Shown here in pieces: positions 8,099 to 16,921 of a stretch of 47,814 nucleotides of DNA. Each line of letters opens with the position of its first letter. The stretch's first letter is position 1. The notes beneath the pieces are model-generated. The model was not told where the DNA came from, searched no databases, and saw only the letters and a list, made by a program, of their open reading frames with translations. The stretch is from contig QBXA01000011.1 of NCBI GenBank assembly GCA_003283905.1, positions 1 to 47,814 on the forward strand. The letters run 5' to 3'. The translations under genes were made by a program, and so were the position numbers. Source of the stretch: Pelagibacteraceae bacterium AG-319-F18. GTDB lineage: Bacteria; Pseudomonadota; Alphaproteobacteria; Pelagibacterales; Pelagibacteraceae.

Positions 8099-8950
8099 TT
8101 AAACTATTTCATCTTTAATTGTATTAGATAAAACGCCAATATGGGTCACTTCTACCTCAACTTTATCTCCTGGTTTCATAAAAACTGGTGGATTTCTTTT
8201 AAATCCTACCCCTCCAGGAGTACCAGTCACCAATACATCTCCTGCTCTCCAGGCCATAGCTTTAGAGACATAGGAAATTAATATAGGAATATCAAAAATT
8301 AACTGACTTAATTTAGCATTTTGCATTACTTCACCATTTAATCTTGTTTCAAGCGTAAGCTCTTTATAATCTTTAACATCTTCAGCAAGAACCATGTGTG
8401 GACCAAAGCTTCCTGTTTTTTCAAAATTTTTTCCCATTCCAAATTGTCTGGTGTGTCTTTGCCAATCTCTAATTGTGCTTTCGTTATAGCAAGAATAACC
8501 AACTATATGTTTCAAAGCATCTTCTGGTTTTATATGTTTTCCAGCTTCTCCCATAATTACCGCCATCTCTCCTTCAAAATCTAAATTATCAGAAGCAATC
8601 GGTCGTTGAATTGCTTGCATATGAGCAGTTTGGCTTTCGGGAAAACGGTGAAAGATAACAGGGTTTTCTTCAACAGTTCTATTTGTTTCTTTTACATGTT
8701 CACTATAATTTAAACCAACACAAATAATTTTTCCAGGATTTGGAATTACAGGTAAATATTCAATATCATTAACATTCAAGTTACCAGGGTTTGCGCTTGC
8801 ATATTTTTTGGCCTCTAAGATACCATTTTTTAAAATAAGATCCTTTAAAGTATCCGCTCCTGATATTTTACCTGTAAGATCTGTAATTAAATTATTATCT
8901 AAAATACCAAATTTAAGCTCAGAGTTATGTTTGTAAGAAATAAATTTCAT
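8099..8950 (-). CDS. FAH-family hydrolase/hydratase/decarboxylase
   Basis: Fumarylacetoacetate-hydrolase fold enzyme. The family cleaves or hydrates 2-oxo acids such as meta-cleavage products, acylpyruvates and oxaloacetate, using Mg or Mn. The N-terminal domain precedes KIICVGLNYSEHVKET (about 74-89). Metal ligands Glu126 and Glu128 sit in LDFEGEMAVIMG. The third position, usually Asp in YNDxxxRDWQ, reads Glu157 (CYNESTIRDWQ). The C-terminal GDVLVTGTPGGVGF loop is intact. At 283 aa it has the usual length. Downstream of it on the same strand come dctP, the dioxygenase and the monooxygenase, so it is a good candidate for handling the ring-cleavage product. Confidence 0.88.
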   Translation of the reverse strand: MKFISYKHNSELKFGILDNNLITDLTGKISGADTLKDLILKNGILEAKKYASANPGNLNVNDIEYLPVIPNPGKIICVGLNYSEHVKETNRTVEENPVIFHRFPESQTAHMQAIQRPIASDNLDFEGEMAVIMGEAGKHIKPEDALKHIVGYSCYNESTIRDWQRHTRQFGMGKNFEKTGSFGPHMVLAEDVKDYKELTLETRLNGEVMQNAKLSQLIFDIPILISYVSKAMAWRAGDVLVTGTPGGVGFKRNPPVFMKPGDKVEVEVTHIGVLSNTIKDEIV

Positions 8951-9031
8951 TATTAATACTTTCTGTTTAAAACAAACCTTATATGCTAATGTTTAATAAA
9001 ATTGAAGAGACTTTTTTATAAAATATAATAA

Positions 9032-9511
9032 ATGAATAAAATATTTGATTATTCAGCGATAGCTTCTGGGTTAATACTTTTATTATTATCTGTATTAACT
9101 TTTTGTGACGTCTTTGGAAGAAGATTTTTAAATTCTCCAGTTACTGGTACGATTGAATTAGTTGAAATTGGAATGGCATTAGTTGCTTTTCTAGCAATGC
9201 CTAGAGCTTTTTTTTTAAATGCAAATGTTTCAGCAGATTTTATTAATAATTTAAATTTAGGACGATTTAAAACCTATCTAATAATTCTTAAATTCATTCT
9301 AATGATAATAATAATGTCATTAATGGCTTACGCTACTACTAAGACTTCATTAAAATTTATGAGTAATGAAAGAGTTACACTTGATTTAGAGTTATACTTT
9401 TATCCTTTTTATTTTATTTCAGCATTAGGAATGTGGTTAAGTGTGCTTGCAATTATTTTTTGGTTTATAAGAACTTTGTCTGAAAACAATTCTAATTTGA
9501 AAGAAATATAA
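9032..9511 (+). CDS. dctQ: TRAP transporter small membrane subunit DctQ
   Basis: Four-helix membrane protein of the TRAP family. Hydrophobic segments begin at residue 8 and recur around 45, 85 and 125. The motif FCDVFGRRFLNSPVTGTIEL after the first helix is typical of DctQ. Its stop overlaps the dctM start by one base (TAATG at 9509-9513), so the two are made together. It is divergent from the FAH gene across 81 bp that must hold both promoters. The matching receptor is presumably the dctP at 7038-8048. Confidence 0.9.
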   Translation: MNKIFDYSAIASGLILLLLSVLTFCDVFGRRFLNSPVTGTIELVEIGMALVAFLAMPRAFFLNANVSADFINNLNLGRFKTYLIILKFILMIIIMSLMAYATTKTSLKFMSNERVTLDLELYFYPFYFISALGMWLSVLAIIFWFIRTLSENNSNLKEI

Positions 9512-10821
9512 TGGAAATGGATCCAATTATTAATGGTGGTATAGCTTTTGCAGCAGTCTTAATACTAATGGTTTTAAATATTCCAATTGGTATTGCGATG
9601 TTACTTGTTGGTTTTACAGGTTTTGCTTTAATTTCTGGGTTTGATCCTGCTATTTTTGTATTAGGTACCGCTCCATTTGATGCGGTATCAAAATACACAT
9701 TATCGGTACTTCCTCTTTTTGTTTTAATGGGAAATCTTGCTAACAGCGCTAATTTATCAAGAAATTTATATGATGCAGCTTACGCAGTGGTTGGTCATTA
9801 TAAAGGAGGATTAGCAATGTCTACTGTTGGTGCGTGCGCTGGATTTGGAATGATATGTGGTTCATCAATTGCAACAGCGGCAACGATGTCTCAAATGGCT
9901 GGACCTGAAATGAAAAGACATGGTTATAGTGATGCTTTGATAAGTGGTTCAATAGCATCTGGTGGAACTCTTGGAATTATTATTCCACCGAGTGTCATTC
10001 TTGTAATTTATGCTTATTTAACAGAACAATCTGTTCAAGAACTTTTCTTTGCTGCACTTATACCAGGATTAATAGCTGTAATTTTATATATGATTGCAAT
10101 AAGAGTTTATCTCATAATTTATCCTTCCCATGGTGGACATGGAAATAAAATGCCACTTAAAGAAAGAATATCCGCAATCACAAAAGTTTTTCCAATTTTT
10201 TTAATTTTTGCAATAATTATGGGTGGTCTTTACCTTGGTTTCTTTACAGCAACAGAAAGTGCAGCTGTTGGAGTTGTCTTAGTATTATTATTTATTCTAA
10301 TCAGAGGTCAACTTACTCTAAGCTTATTAAAAGAAGCTTTATGGACAACAATTAAAACCGTTGGTTCTTTATATTTAATTGTAATTGGAGCTAGCATTTT
10401 TAATTATTTAATTACAGTAACCCAATTACCTTTTGCGGTTGTTGATTTTATAAATCACTTAGAACTAACACCTTTAGGAATTATTTTAGTTATTTGTGCT
10501 ATTTATCTAGTGCTTGGAACTGTAATGGACTCTTTAGCAATGCTGTTCTTAACTATTCCAGTTTTTTATCCAGTGATAGTTGAAGCAGGAATAGATCCGG
10601 TATGGTTTGGTATCTTTGCAGTAATAGTTGTTGAGTTTGGTTTAATTTCACCTCCGGTTGGAATGAATTTATTTGTCATTAAAGGAGTTATGCAAAACAC
10701 ACCTCTTCAAACGATATGGTTTGGAACTGTTCCTTTTTTAATCACAGATGTTATTAGACTTGCTTTAATTATTGCTTTCCCAGCTATATGTTTATATTTA
10801 CCAAGTCTTATGTCTCCTTAA
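9511..10821 (+). CDS. dctM: TRAP transporter large membrane subunit DctM
   Basis: Multi-helix channel subunit (436 aa, usual size) that moves substrate with sodium. Family landmarks include VLNIPIGIAM in the first helix, FVLMGNLANSANLSRNLYDA, the first hairpin region GMICGSSIATAATMSQMAGPEM, and the late motif FGLISPPVGMNLFVIKG. It is the last gene of its operon. Its final 14 bp overlap the convergent PhyH gene tail to tail, so transcription from the two sides meets here. Confidence 0.93.
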   Translation: MEMDPIINGGIAFAAVLILMVLNIPIGIAMLLVGFTGFALISGFDPAIFVLGTAPFDAVSKYTLSVLPLFVLMGNLANSANLSRNLYDAAYAVVGHYKGGLAMSTVGACAGFGMICGSSIATAATMSQMAGPEMKRHGYSDALISGSIASGGTLGIIIPPSVILVIYAYLTEQSVQELFFAALIPGLIAVILYMIAIRVYLIIYPSHGGHGNKMPLKERISAITKVFPIFLIFAIIMGGLYLGFFTATESAAVGVVLVLLFILIRGQLTLSLLKEALWTTIKTVGSLYLIVIGASIFNYLITVTQLPFAVVDFINHLELTPLGIILVICAIYLVLGTVMDSLAMLFLTIPVFYPVIVEAGIDPVWFGIFAVIVVEFGLISPPVGMNLFVIKGVMQNTPLQTIWFGTVPFLITDVIRLALIIAFPAICLYLPSLMSP

Positions 10822-11563
10822 TCTTTAAGGGCATCATATTATTTTTCAAAGAAATATCTTTACCTCTAGCTTGATATATTTTTGTTATTGAAAAATCTCT
10901 AGTATTGAAAACAAATCTATGATCAAAAACACTTGTGGTTGGCATAAATCGCATTGTCATTGCTCTTCTAGAATTTGAAGATTTATTTTCTTCAGATCCA
11001 TGAACCATATAAACATCGTGTAAAGATATTTGTCCTCTCTTAAGAATTAAATTTACAGAATTCTCCTCAATATACTCTGATTTTAATAGCTCTTGATTTA
11101 ATGTTAACTTTTCACTTTTGTTTATTTTATGTTTTTTAAGTTTTTTGTTCTTATGTGAACCTTTTATAAATTTTAAACAACCATTTTCTGAAGTTGCGTC
11201 GTCTATTGCTAACCAAACTGAACATGTAGCTAATGGTCTTATTGGCCAATATTGTCCATCTTGATGCCAAGGAGTTGCGTGTCCGTTAAAGGCTGGTTTT
11301 GCAAAAAAACTGGAGTTCCATAATGCAAAATTTTTACCTATTAATTGTTCAATAATATTTAATATTTCATTATTAAAACAATATTTTAAAAAACTTTCAT
11401 CATGCAATAATACAGCTGGACAATAATTTCTAAATTTTGGAAATTTTTTTATTAATGAACTATGTAACTCTTCAATTTCTAAAAGATCTTTTTCTGGCAT
11501 AGTAAAGTTTGGGATTAAATATCCATCTTCATGATATTTTTTAACTTCACTTTCGCTTAACAT
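10808..11563 (-). CDS. Phytanoyl-CoA dioxygenase (PhyH) family oxygenase
   Basis: Fe(II)/2-oxoglutarate oxygenase of the PhyH group, whose members hydroxylate many small molecules. The facial triad is visible: His100 and Asp102 in PWHQDGQYWPI and His188 in YMVHGSEEN, with Arg199/Arg200 available to hold 2-oxoglutarate. Family landmarks KGSHKNKK and GQISLHD are present. Length of 251 aa is typical. It lies 6 bp after the sulfatase and is surely co-transcribed with it, which suggests oxidative release or preparation of an alkyl or sulfated substrate. Substrate unknown. Confidence 0.87.
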   Translation of the reverse strand: MLSESEVKKYHEDGYLIPNFTMPEKDLLEIEELHSSLIKKFPKFRNYCPAVLLHDESFLKYCFNNEILNIIEQLIGKNFALWNSSFFAKPAFNGHATPWHQDGQYWPIRPLATCSVWLAIDDATSENGCLKFIKGSHKNKKLKKHKINKSEKLTLNQELLKSEYIEENSVNLILKRGQISLHDVYMVHGSEENKSSNSRRAMTMRFMPTTSVFDHRFVFNTRDFSITKIYQARGKDISLKNNMMPLKIKET

Positions 11564-11569
11564 TGTAAT

Positions 11570-13153
11570 TTACCATACCCCTATCATGATACCGTCATCT
11601 TTAGTATAATCTCTTTCTTTAGTTACAAACTCATCGGTTGCAGCAACTCTATTTTTTCTATCTATAATTCTTTTCAGAAGTAATTCTTTCATTTCTTCTC
11701 TAATCTTTGAATGTTTTTCAGATTTTCCTAAATCATTAAATTCTTCAGGATCATTTTTTAAGTCAAACAACTGCGGTTCAAATCCTTTATAATAAATATA
11801 CTTCCAATCATTATTCCTTATCATAAAGGCTCTTGCATCTGAGGCTCCTATGTTCAGAATTTTTCTAGCTTCATTAAATGCATAATCTATTTCACTAAAA
11901 ACAAATTCTTTCCAATCCTTAGTGCTTTCCCCTTTTAATAATGGCATTAAAGAATCTCCCTCTAATCTATGTTTGCTCGCTGGACTTTCTACTGCATCCA
12001 AAAAAGTTGGCAGTAAATCTATTGCCTCAATAAATCTTTCTTCTTTTGTGCCTCGAGTTTTATTCGCATAATCACTTGGATCATAAATAATCATTGGAAC
12101 TCTAACTGACTGCTCATGAAATAATTCTTTTTCTCCTAACCAATGATCACCTTGGTAGTCTCCATGATCTGAAGTAAATACAATCATTGTATCATCCATA
12201 TGATTTGAACTTTCTAAAAATTTAAATAACCTTCCTAAATTGTCATCAATTTGTTTTATCAACCCCATGTATCCAGCAAGCACTGTATTTCTTACTTCGT
12301 CTTTTGAAAAAGTTTTGGAAATACTATTTTCCATAAATGCTTTATAAACTGGGTGATCATTATTTTGTTCAGCATCATTTCTATGAACAGGATAAAATTC
12401 ATTAGCAGAATACATATTGTGATAAGGGGCTGGTGCCATATAAGGCCAATGTGGTTTAATATAAGATAAATGTAAAAACCATGGTTTATCTTTGCTCTCT
12501 TCAATAAATTCCATTGCACGATTAGTCATAAAAGCTGTTTCAGAATGTTTCTCTGGAATTCTTGCTGCTTTATTAGAATTTCTTAATCTCCAACCACTCA
12601 ATATTTCACCATTTTCTCCTTCAGCAGAATTTGCCCAATCATTCCAAGGGTTATCTCCATCATATCCAAGTTTATTTAACCACTCATTATAAGATAAAGT
12701 TTTTTTAGAGTTTTTAATTTGATTATTAGGATGAAGTCCATCATCTCTTTCATAAGGTTCAAAACCTGGTTCGCTAACTATCATTCCAATCTCAGTATCT
12801 TTAATTATACCAAGTCTACTCATACCTTCTAAATCAGGTCTCATATGTGTTTTGCCGACAACTCCTGTTCTAATTCCTGATTGACGCAAGTAATCTCCAA
12901 TAGTTAATTCACCAATAGGAAGTGGGACCTGATTCCATGTTGAACCATGACTAAAAACTGTTCTGCCTGTGTAATAAGATGCTCTTGAAGGACCGCATAC
13001 AGGTGATTGAACAAATGCAGACTCAAACTGAACTCCTTTTTTTGCCAAATTATCTATATTAGGAGTTTTTAAATGTGGATGACCATAACAGGATAAATAA
13101 TCCCATCTTAATTGATCAGCCATTATAAAAAGAATATTTCTAATTTTTTTCAT
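11570..13153 (-). CDS. Formylglycine-dependent sulfatase (type I), cytoplasmic
   Basis: Alkaline-phosphatase-superfamily hydrolase of sulfate esters, or possibly phosphonate monoesters. The activation motif CGPSRASYYTGR has Cys53, which the formylglycine-generating enzyme would convert. Metal ligands are Asp13-Gln14 (IMADQLRWD) and the late pair in FTSDHGDYQGDHW. 527 aa fits choline-sulfatase-like and arylsulfatase-like members. There is no signal peptide, so it acts in the cytoplasm on something imported, unlike periplasmic glycan sulfatases. Downstream partner is the PhyH gene. A maturase (FGE or anSME) is not in the window. The substrate cannot be told from sequence. Confidence 0.9.
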   Translation of the reverse strand: MKKIRNILFIMADQLRWDYLSCYGHPHLKTPNIDNLAKKGVQFESAFVQSPVCGPSRASYYTGRTVFSHGSTWNQVPLPIGELTIGDYLRQSGIRTGVVGKTHMRPDLEGMSRLGIIKDTEIGMIVSEPGFEPYERDDGLHPNNQIKNSKKTLSYNEWLNKLGYDGDNPWNDWANSAEGENGEILSGWRLRNSNKAARIPEKHSETAFMTNRAMEFIEESKDKPWFLHLSYIKPHWPYMAPAPYHNMYSANEFYPVHRNDAEQNNDHPVYKAFMENSISKTFSKDEVRNTVLAGYMGLIKQIDDNLGRLFKFLESSNHMDDTMIVFTSDHGDYQGDHWLGEKELFHEQSVRVPMIIYDPSDYANKTRGTKEERFIEAIDLLPTFLDAVESPASKHRLEGDSLMPLLKGESTKDWKEFVFSEIDYAFNEARKILNIGASDARAFMIRNNDWKYIYYKGFEPQLFDLKNDPEEFNDLGKSEKHSKIREEMKELLLKRIIDRKNRVAATDEFVTKERDYTKDDGIMIGVW

Positions 13154-13208
13154 ACCTATTTAAAAGGTAATTGAGCATAATTTGATTGTCAATTATAAGA
13201 AAAGAATT

Positions 13209-14225
13209 TTATAAATCTAAGATTTTTTTAGATCCATCACTATATGTAAATTCTACTTTTTTTTTTGAAATGCTTTTTATTGATGTAAAACCATCATATT
13301 CAGCCATAAATTCGTTTAATTTTTTTCTACCTTTCTTGCTCATTTTTTTTCCTGGAGCATTTACCCCAACATCGATAATCAACTCAGCTCCATTTAAAAA
13401 TGCTTTTACCCAAGCTTTTACTGGAGCACCACAAGTCATAGCTTCGGTTAACCATATAGGTTTATTTACATCTACACTTTTTAATAAGGCTGCAAATTCA
13501 TCTACCCATAGTTCTTTATCACACTTTCCATCTGGACCACTTATATGGTGAATGTTTGCAATATCAAAATGATCTTTAATTTTTGGCAAAACAGATTTCC
13601 AATATTTTATATTTTCTGGGAACATTCCTGCAGCACCAGCCATAACAATCACTGCATCTGGTTGCTTTTCCTTAATTACTTTGGAAGAAAAATTAAAAAT
13701 TTCAACAAAGTCTTCCTCGCTTCCTTTAAAGAACATTTTAAACTCTGGTTCGTTCATTATATCCCAATATTTTATCGGTTTAGTTAATCCTGACATATCA
13801 TTTGACCCATCACCATCATAACGATCAACTAATTGTAGAAGGAAGTTTTTATAGTCATCCATTGAACAGGGTTTACTTAGGTATTTAGTAAACTTTTTTC
13901 CAAAAGGACTTCTTGCTTTTTTCCTTTTACAAGATTTTTGCTCCCAATTTGCATGAGGCCAAATAGTAGCTAAAATTGTTTGATTGTGTTCTTGAGCATA
14001 AACGACATATTTATCTGCTTCTTCCCAAGTAAACTTTCCTTTTTCTTTTTCAATGTGGTTCCAAATAAACGGTCCTGGATGAGGTCTTACCCATTGACCA
14101 TCTTTACCTCTCATTCTTTCATCACGCATTTCTGTTAATTCACCAAATCTTGATTCTGAATAAGAAAAATTTATAGAAAAAATAAAAAAAATTAAAAAGT
14201 TTAAAAAAATTATTTTGTTTTTCAT
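13209..14225 (-). CDS. Secreted clan GH-A-like glycoside hydrolase
   Basis: Exported TIM-barrel glycosidase, with a signal peptide ending near residue 23 (INFSYSES). The catalytic pair can be proposed: Glu159 in WDIMNEPEF as acid/base and Glu261 in IWLTEAMT as nucleophile, the beta-4/beta-7 arrangement of clan GH-A (GH5, GH39 and others). ANWEQ and WPHAN lie in the early barrel strands. It begins 17 bp after the Met/Gly-rich protein gene and is almost certainly in the same operon. The short tail after the barrel is Lys-rich (PGKKMSKKGRKK). Which family and linkage it cleaves is not clear. Confidence 0.75.
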   Translation of the reverse strand: MKNKIIFLNFLIFFIFSINFSYSESRFGELTEMRDERMRGKDGQWVRPHPGPFIWNHIEKEKGKFTWEEADKYVVYAQEHNQTILATIWPHANWEQKSCKRKKARSPFGKKFTKYLSKPCSMDDYKNFLLQLVDRYDGDGSNDMSGLTKPIKYWDIMNEPEFKMFFKGSEEDFVEIFNFSSKVIKEKQPDAVIVMAGAAGMFPENIKYWKSVLPKIKDHFDIANIHHISGPDGKCDKELWVDEFAALLKSVDVNKPIWLTEAMTCGAPVKAWVKAFLNGAELIIDVGVNAPGKKMSKKGRKKLNEFMAEYDGFTSIKSISKKKVEFTYSDGSKKILDL

Positions 14226-14242
14226 TTTTAAAAAATTAATTT

Positions 14243-16762
14243 TTATTTTGGATCAGGACCTGGGCCTGGACCTGGATCGCCTGGACCTGGATCGCCTGGA
14301 CCTGGATCACCTGGACCTGGATTACCTGGCGCACCTTCACCGCCCATGGCACCTTCTACCGCGCCACCGATGTCACCCATTGCTCCACCCATGTCGCCCA
14401 TAGCTCCGCCCATGTCGCCCATAGCTCCGCCTGGATCACCCATAGCTCCGCCTGGATCACCCATAGCTCCACCCATGTCGCCCATAGCTCCGCCCATTTT
14501 TCCTCCTGCTTGACCAGCCATAGCTCCAGCCATTGAGCCGCCCATTACGCCGCCCATTCCTTCTTTCATAGCTCCACCCATAGCTTCACCCATGGCTCCG
14601 TCGCCCATACCTTCCATTCCCATTGCTGCTCCCATTGCATGAGAGCCCATTGCTGAAGCTGCAGCTCCTTGAGCTGACATCGCTGCACCCATTGCAGCAC
14701 CTGCTAAACCAGCACCTGCTTCATTTCCTGCCATTGCTGCACTTGCAACAGAATTCATTGCAGCACCTGGATTTATACCTGTACCCATTGCTGCTGACAT
14801 TTGTCCTAAATTCATTCCACCATCCATCATTCCACCTGACATACCTGCTGCAGACATTGCTTTTTCATCCATTCCTACAGTTGGATTTCCCATCATATCT
14901 CCCATGGTAGCTCCAGTTGTCATTCCCATACTTGCCGCCATATCAGGATTCATTTGAGCATTCATATCCATAGCACCCATTCCAACCATTCCACCGCTCA
15001 TTGCTGCTAATCCCATGTCGCCACCTTCCATTCCCATAGCGCCACTTAATCCTTTCATTCCTTTAGCACCCATCGCGGCCATTGTACCTTGGTTAACTAA
15101 ACCTACTTCCATCATGTCTCCCATCATACCAGCGCCCATAGTTCCTCCAGCAGCCATTTCTGCCATACCTTGTATTGCTTGACTTCCTAATCCCGCAACA
15201 TTAGTTGACATAACTGATGTAATATCCATTCCTGCCATTCCAGCTGCACCCATACTTGCTACCATTCCTGGTGTTAAACCTGTCTGTGCTGCCATTTGAG
15301 CCATTCCTAATTTATCCATTGCACCTGTATCCATACCTGTCATTCCAGACATAGCTTTTCCCATTTCTGCAGGGTTCATAGTTGTTGCACCCATAACTCC
15401 AGCCATACCTGTCATACCCGCACCAGCTTCAGCACCAATTACTCCTGCTGCAGTCATACCCATTGCTGTCATACCTTCTGGTGGCGCCATTGCACCAGGT
15501 AATCCGCCTGCTAGAGATGGTTTTGCCATAACCATTGCCCCCATCATCATGCCTGACTCGCTAATATTTTCAGGCATTTCTATAGCTTGTGGTCCTGCTT
15601 CTGCCATATTATTTGCAAAAGAGCCTTTCATTTCTGTTCCTTTTTGAAGTGCAGTTTTTTCTTTAGGAGTTTTTCCAGATATAGCTTGACTTATCATCCC
15701 TACTGTTCCTGACATTGCGCCAACAATACCTACTTCTGGATTTGCAAAAGCAGTCGATAACGATTTAGCCATACCTTCCATTCCCATATCAGCCATAGCT
15801 TTTCCAATTTCTTTCATTCCTTCAATACCTTTCATGCCATCAGCCATATTTGCCATTCCTTGCATACCAATATTGCCTTCCATGCTTTTCATCATATCTT
15901 TACCCATGCCTTTTGCACTCATGGTTGCAACTATAGCGCCTGTCATAGTCTTACCCATTTGCCCCATAGCTTCTGGATTAGCAGCCAAAGTTTCTAGTGC
16001 TGCTGTTGCTGCACCAACTGGTAAAGCTTCTAGCGCTCCTGCCATCATTGCGGGTTTCATTCCCATTTCTGCAACATTCATGGATGCAAAATTTCCTGCA
16101 TCAAAATTCGCCATATCAAAATTTGCCGACCCAGTAACAGCTTCCATGTCAACCATTCCTGCATTAGCAAGTCCTTCCATCGCAGCTCCCATTCCAATTC
16201 CTTGAGCATCAAGTGATCCCATCATGCCTTTTGCATCAAAGCCTGCGGCACCAAGAGCATTCATTTGTCCTGCCATCTTTTGCATAGCTACAACTTTTCC
16301 AGCACCCATTTGTCCTGCTATACTTGATAATGCAGCCATTTCTGCTGGAGAAAAATCTTTTGCAAAATCTATTCCTGTCATATCTAGTGCTGTTGGATCA
16401 GGAATAGCTCCTAAAGCCATATCTGTTACACCTTCAACTAATGACATTGCTTGAACTGCTGAAGTAATATCTCCTTTTGCTAAACTCTCTGTTGCAAATG
16501 ACATTGCACTTTCAGCTTGCGCTATTGAAACATCTAAAGCTTTACCAATATCACTTTTTGCTTCACCTAAGGCTTCAGTTGCTCCTGCTATATTTTCAGC
16601 TACTTTTCCAGCATCAGAAGCTAATTGATCAGCTGCAGCTTGTGCTGAACTACCTGCTGCTTCAGAAATTCCAGACATAGAAGTAATGTCATTTGCTTTC
16701 GCAACCATATTAAAAAATAGTAAAGATATAATTAAATTTTTTATGATAATTTTTTTAATCAT
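14243..16762 (-). CDS. Exported Met/Gly/Ala-rich low-complexity protein, 839 aa
   Basis: I do not recognise a family. A signal peptide (residues 1-23, ending NMVAKA) precedes a helical Ala/Glu/Ser-rich segment to about residue 110. A long body follows, made almost entirely of Met, Gly and Ala, with Met every 3-5 residues. I count about 131 Met (16%) and find no Cys, Trp or Tyr. The body ends in six copies of GGAMGD(M/P/I), then GxPGP/GDPGP collagen-like repeats and a final PDPK. The gene is much richer in G+C than its neighbours because of Gly and Ala codons. Its ATG overlaps the stop of the upstream CxxC protein frame (TAATG), and the glycosidase follows. A structural surface fibre, a Met-based oxidant sink or a metal-binding matrix are all possible; none is shown. 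Confidence 0.8.
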   Translation of the reverse strand: MIKKIIIKNLIISLLFFNMVAKANDITSMSGISEAAGSSAQAAADQLASDAGKVAENIAGATEALGEAKSDIGKALDVSIAQAESAMSFATESLAKGDITSAVQAMSLVEGVTDMALGAIPDPTALDMTGIDFAKDFSPAEMAALSSIAGQMGAGKVVAMQKMAGQMNALGAAGFDAKGMMGSLDAQGIGMGAAMEGLANAGMVDMEAVTGSANFDMANFDAGNFASMNVAEMGMKPAMMAGALEALPVGAATAALETLAANPEAMGQMGKTMTGAIVATMSAKGMGKDMMKSMEGNIGMQGMANMADGMKGIEGMKEIGKAMADMGMEGMAKSLSTAFANPEVGIVGAMSGTVGMISQAISGKTPKEKTALQKGTEMKGSFANNMAEAGPQAIEMPENISESGMMMGAMVMAKPSLAGGLPGAMAPPEGMTAMGMTAAGVIGAEAGAGMTGMAGVMGATTMNPAEMGKAMSGMTGMDTGAMDKLGMAQMAAQTGLTPGMVASMGAAGMAGMDITSVMSTNVAGLGSQAIQGMAEMAAGGTMGAGMMGDMMEVGLVNQGTMAAMGAKGMKGLSGAMGMEGGDMGLAAMSGGMVGMGAMDMNAQMNPDMAASMGMTTGATMGDMMGNPTVGMDEKAMSAAGMSGGMMDGGMNLGQMSAAMGTGINPGAAMNSVASAAMAGNEAGAGLAGAAMGAAMSAQGAAASAMGSHAMGAAMGMEGMGDGAMGEAMGGAMKEGMGGVMGGSMAGAMAGQAGGKMGGAMGDMGGAMGDPGGAMGDPGGAMGDMGGAMGDMGGAMGDIGGAVEGAMGGEGAPGNPGPGDPGPGDPGPGDPGPGPGPDPK
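14258..14326 (-). repeat. 15-bp repeats coding GxPGP/GDPGP
   Basis: Four near-identical 15-bp units code for GNPGP then GDPGP three times, followed by GPGPDP. This collagen- or elastin-like tail closes the 839-aa protein. The repeats are nearly identical at DNA level, so copy number may vary between strains. Confidence 0.85.
14369..14494 (-). repeat. Six 21-bp units coding GGAMGD(M/P/I)
   Basis: Six consecutive heptapeptide units with residue 7 alternating Met, Pro, Pro, Met, Met, Ile in protein order. The DNA units are nearly the same, which points to recent expansion by slippage or unequal recombination. A seventh unit (GGAVEGA) is degenerate. Confidence 0.9.
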
Positions 16763-16921
16763 TATTTAACTTCCTCAATTTTTTCTTGTGCTTTAATAGT
16801 TGCTGCTCTTTGAGCATTAACTTTTGCTGTTGCAATTTGTTTTTTTAAATTAGCTAGGACTGCTGCACGCTCAGCTATTTCAGGTGTTAATTGTTTTGCT
16901 TTCTTTTTCTTTTTCTTTTTA
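16762..16921 (-). pseudogene. Out-of-frame C-terminal tail of the CxxC protein
   Basis: After the stop at 16919, another frame stays open on the same strand: a Lys-rich run, then KQLTPEIAERAAVLANLKKQ and further coiled-coil-like sequence ending IEEVK. It stops at 16762-16764, exactly overlapping the ATG of the 839-aa gene (TAATG). It joins the upstream ORF if one A is removed from the A9 run at 16922-16930. The clean coupling to the next gene argues that this tail is, or recently was, translated. Confidence 0.6.

Noticed and set aside
14258..14494. Regular repeats that might be a CRISPR array.
   Set aside because: The units are 15 and 21 bp, contiguous without spacers, and keep the reading frame of the 839-aa protein.
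14215..16680. Several plus-strand ORFs opposite the Met/Gly-rich gene (for example 14623-14910, 15834-16205 and 16477-16680).
   Set aside because: They are antisense shadows of Met/Gly/Ala codons, giving Pro/His/Ile/Leu repeats. They have no ribosome site or family features, and the minus frame has a signal peptide and operon coupling.
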